DNA from: an uncultured Eubacteriales bacterium
Lineage (GTDB): Bacteria; Bacillota; Clostridia; Oscillospirales; Acutalibacteraceae
Length of the DNA: 8,059 nt
Reading direction: 5' to 3'
NCBI GenBank assembly: GCA_934615635.1
Contig: CAKTTT010000109.1
Span: forward strand, 1-8,059
Position 1 is the first letter of the stretch. The number at the start of each line of letters is the position of its first letter. Made by a program: the position numbers and the translations under genes. A model generated the notes under the pieces. It saw only the letters and a program-made list of their open reading frames with translations, was not told the DNA's origin and made no database searches. Positions 5,901 through 8,059 of the stretch are shown in pieces.

Positions 5901-7311
5901 TTGTATCCCTTATGCCAAGCGGCGCCGTTTCTCCGCCGCCCTGCTCGAAAAACACCAGCACCTGCGTCGTGGAGGAAGAAAGCCGTACCCGCTCGTCACA
6001 GCCGAAGCCGGGTACCAGAACGATCCCCTTCGCATCGCACAGCACAGGCGTTTCCGCCCGCTTTTCCAGCGGCAAGCCCGCCTCATTGAACAATTTTTTC
6101 AGACTTTTGCCGCCGCCGCGCCCCACCGGACGGTACCGATCGCCGGGCAGCCGCCGTCTGACGGTTATCACGTTCCTTATACTAGCATAATCCAATGCAT
6201 TTTTTAATAAGATTTTGTGAATTTTCTTGCAGTTCTCATATTCTTCCAAAGAAAGAATCCGGGATGTGTACATTCTGCCGCAGATTTCATAAGAATTCCC
6301 GGGAATGAGAGGAAAGGAGGGGAAGTCCGGCGTTTCTTCCGCTTCCGCCCGCTGGAACAGCAGCTTATCCCGCTGGACCGATACCCGCAGTCCTCCCGGC
6401 AGGGTGACGGCTCCCTCCTGCTCCAGCAGCCGATCCAACAGGGCCAGATGCCGGCCTTCCGCCTCCCCCTCCGCCGCGATTTCATATACCCTATACCTGA
6501 TGGCGGGCGGGATATCCCGCAGCCTCGTCCGATGGAGGCAGGTCGTGCCTTCTTCTCCGCCCAGCCGCACCGACTGAAACGCCGCCTGCGCCTGCATCCA
6601 CAGATACTCGTCGTCCACCCGCACCGCATCGGCAAGACGGCGAACCGCCTGTTCGGCCTGAGGATTGAGGGCTTTCAGCTCTCCCGTCACCCGCAGGCGC
6701 AGCCGGTTGCGACTGTATCGAACGTCACCGTTGCTGTCGTCGATGCGAAAGGGGATCCCCTCCTCCCGACAGTAGGCCTCCACCTCCTCCCGGCTGCAGT
6801 CGATCAGCGGCCGGATGACTCTCCCGCGAACCGGGGCAATGCCGGACAGACCCTTGAGCGAGCTTCCCCGGATGATATGGAGCAGCACGGTTTCCAGATT
6901 ATCTCCGGCGGTGTGGGCGGTGGCGATCCGGCAGGGTTCCCGGACGGCGGCCAGCTCTTCGAAAAAGGCATACCGAACCTGGCGGCCGGCTTCCTCCAGC
7001 CCCATACCCTTCTTGCGGGCCACCGCCCGCACGTCCTCCCGGCGCACGTGGAAAGCGATTCCCCGTCCGGCGCACCATTCCCACACCAGACTCTCGTCCG
7101 CATCCGCAGCCTCTCCCCGCAGGCCGTGGTGGACGTGGGCCGCCACAAGCTCCCGTATCCCCAGTTCCTCCCGGCGGGTGGCGAGATAATGAAGCAGCGC
7201 CATGGAATCGGGCCCCCCCGATACGCCGATCACCACCGCATCGCCGGAAGACAGCATATGCTCCCGGCAGATAGCTGCATCCGCCTTTTCGGGCAGCCTC
7301 CCGTCACGCAT
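5887..7311 (-). CDS. tilS: tRNA(Ile)-lysidine synthase TilS
   Basis: A 474-residue cytosolic enzyme that attaches lysine to C34 of the CAU-anticodon tRNA-Ile using ATP, so that it reads AUA as Ile. The N-terminal PP-loop ATPase has SGGPDS (31-36), then HVHHGLRGEAADADE (59-73), TAHTAGDNLET (131-141) and DDSNGDVRYSRNRLR (191-205). The C-terminal TilS domain shows RRRLPGDRYRPVGRGGGKSLKKLF (386-408) and ends with a short non-conserved tail. Length is typical of long Gram-positive forms. The start ATG at 7309-7311 overlaps the dnaB stop by 8 nt, with GGAG 10 nt upstream inside dnaB. The stop overlaps the start of hpt. Oddity: Gly136 stands where most TilS proteins have the first Asp of an ADD-x-x-ET motif; the other landmark residues are present, so the enzyme is probably functional. 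Confidence 0.96.
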   Translation of the reverse strand: MRDGRLPEKADAAICREHMLSSGDAVVIGVSGGPDSMALLHYLATRREELGIRELVAAHVHHGLRGEAADADESLVWEWCAGRGIAFHVRREDVRAVARKKGMGLEEAGRQVRYAFFEELAAVREPCRIATAHTAGDNLETVLLHIIRGSSLKGLSGIAPVRGRVIRPLIDCSREEVEAYCREEGIPFRIDDSNGDVRYSRNRLRLRVTGELKALNPQAEQAVRRLADAVRVDDEYLWMQAQAAFQSVRLGGEEGTTCLHRTRLRDIPPAIRYRVYEIAAEGEAEGRHLALLDRLLEQEGAVTLPGGLRVSVQRDKLLFQRAEAEETPDFPSFPLIPGNSYEICGRMYTSRILSLEEYENCKKIHKILLKNALDYASIRNVITVRRRLPGDRYRPVGRGGGKSLKKLFNEAGLPLEKRAETPVLCDAKGIVLVPGFGCDERVRLSSSTTQVLVFFEQGGGETAPLGIRDTNEGM

Positions 7312-8059
7312 TGTGATGCATCTCCAGAGAGGTGAACTGGGTGAACTCGCCCAGCCAGGCCAGCTTCACCGTTCCCAGCTCCCCGTGACGGTTTTTGGAT
7401 ACGATAACCTCAGAAGTACCCGTCTCCACCGCGGTGGGATCCTCTTTTTCATTTTTATAATACTCGTCCCGATACAAAAACAGCACCTGGTCGGCATCCT
7501 GCTCGATGGAGCCGGATTCCCGCAAGTCCGCCAAGGCGGGCCGGTGGTTTGCCTGCTTTTCCGTGGTACGGGCCAGTTGGGCGCATACCATCACGGGAAT
7601 GTTCAGCTCCTTCGCCATGATCTTGATGCCCCGGGTGATTTCGGTAACCTCCTGCACCCGGTTGTCGATCCGTCCCGGGGATTTCATCAACTGCAGATAA
7701 TCGATCACGACAAAGGCAACGTCCTTCTGCCGGCGCAGCCTGGCTTTCATCTCCGGCACGGTGATGCTGGCGGTGTCGTCCAGATAAATCGGCGCCTTAC
7801 AGAGCACGCTGGAGGCCACGGCGATCCGCCCCCATTCATCCGGCGTCAGGTTGCCCACCCGCAGCTTTTTGCTGGATACCCGGGCCTCCGAAGACAGCAG
7901 ACGGTTCACCATCTGCTCACGGGACATCTCCAGATTGAAAAAGGCCACCGGCCGGTTTTGATTGACAGCCACATTCCGGGCGATGTTCAGCGCGAAACTG
8001 GTCTTTCCCATACCCGGGCGGGCTCCCACCACGATCATATCCGACCGGTTCAGACCGGT
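7304..8059 (-). CDS. dnaB: Replicative DNA helicase DnaB, C-terminal part (5' end beyond window)
   Basis: The frame is open to the right edge; 251 residues plus the stop are visible, against about 440-450 for the whole protein. The missing part is the N-terminal primase-interacting domain and linker. The visible RecA-like domain starts with TGLNRSDMIVVGARPGMGKTS, including Walker A. It continues with FFNLEMS (catalytic Glu at fragment residue 44), Walker B VVIDYLQLM (Asp at fragment residue 120), AQLARTTEKQANHRP, the strongly conserved DLRESGSIEQDAD, and the C-terminal KNRHGELGTVKLAW motif. It unwinds DNA at the replication fork as a hexameric ring. The protein called DnaC in Bacillus subtilis is the same enzyme. 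An internal ATG at 8036-8038 is not the start, because family sequence continues upstream of it. The stop TGA overlaps the tilS start, so the two are probably co-transcribed and coupled. Confidence 0.96.
   Translation of the reverse strand, partial: TGLNRSDMIVVGARPGMGKTSFALNIARNVAVNQNRPVAFFNLEMSREQMVNRLLSSEARVSSKKLRVGNLTPDEWGRIAVASSVLCKAPIYLDDTASITVPEMKARLRRQKDVAFVVIDYLQLMKSPGRIDNRVQEVTEITRGIKIMAKELNIPVMVCAQLARTTEKQANHRPALADLRESGSIEQDADQVLFLYRDEYYKNEKEDPTAVETGTSEVIVSKNRHGELGTVKLAWLGEFTQFTSLEMHHNA

Noticed and set aside
6217..7335. 372-codon open frame on the plus strand
   Set aside because: It is the antisense shadow of tilS and reaches into dnaB. It has no family features and composition typical of shadow frames.
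8042..8059. Repeated GACCGGT near the right edge
   Set aside because: The two copies lie in the conserved DnaB coding sequence (TGLNRSD) and are explained by codon choice for that stretch.

Overview
The window looks like chromosomal DNA from a fairly GC-rich Gram-positive, probably a Clostridia member of the Oscillospiraceae/Ruminococcaceae type. The reasons are strong purine-rich Shine-Dalgarno sites (AAGGAG), GTG starts, a short signal peptide with a lipobox, an intrinsic terminator with a U-tract, and the Firmicutes gene cluster tilS-hpt-ftsH. The genus-level placement is inference. All six supported genes lie on the minus strand, so transcription runs from right to left as numbered.

Right part (8059 to about 3238): a housekeeping operon. 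It holds the C-terminal half of the replicative helicase dnaB (cut by the window edge), then tilS (tRNA-Ile lysidine synthase), hpt (hypoxanthine phosphoribosyltransferase) and ftsH (membrane AAA+ zinc protease). dnaB overlaps tilS by 8 nt and tilS overlaps hpt by 14 nt. ftsH follows after 54 nt with its own strong ribosome binding site and a GTG start. A strong hairpin with a U-run at 3238-3275 ends the unit. The promoter must lie beyond the right edge.

Middle (2973-3308): an AT-rich gap. It holds the ftsH terminator, a good sigma-A-type promoter (TTGAAG, 17 bp, TATAAT) and an unusually long leader of about 170 nt in front of the next gene. The leader contains small inverted repeats and two tiny reading frames of unknown meaning, one of which stops exactly against the GTG start of the lipoprotein gene.

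Left part (2972 to 1): an accessory carbohydrate-related pair. The first gene encodes a secreted lipoprotein with a right-handed beta-helix (pectate-lyase/GH110-like) fold. The second, 5' complete but cut at the left edge, encodes a cytoplasmic (alpha/alpha)6-barrel glycosidase of the GH63/mannosylglycerate-hydrolase type. Between them is a 132-nt AT-rich spacer with a perfect-consensus promoter (TTGACA, 18 bp, TATAAT) preceded by an A-tract region like an UP element. A plausible but unproven reading is that the lipoprotein acts on a glycan at the cell surface and the GH63-like enzyme works on an imported product.

No tRNA, rRNA, CRISPR array, insertion sequence or phage gene was seen, and no clearly new multi-gene system. 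The best second-look items are an EF-hand-like acidic loop in the extracytoplasmic domain of FtsH, the unusual leader of the lipoprotein gene, and the unassigned substrate of the glycosidase pair.
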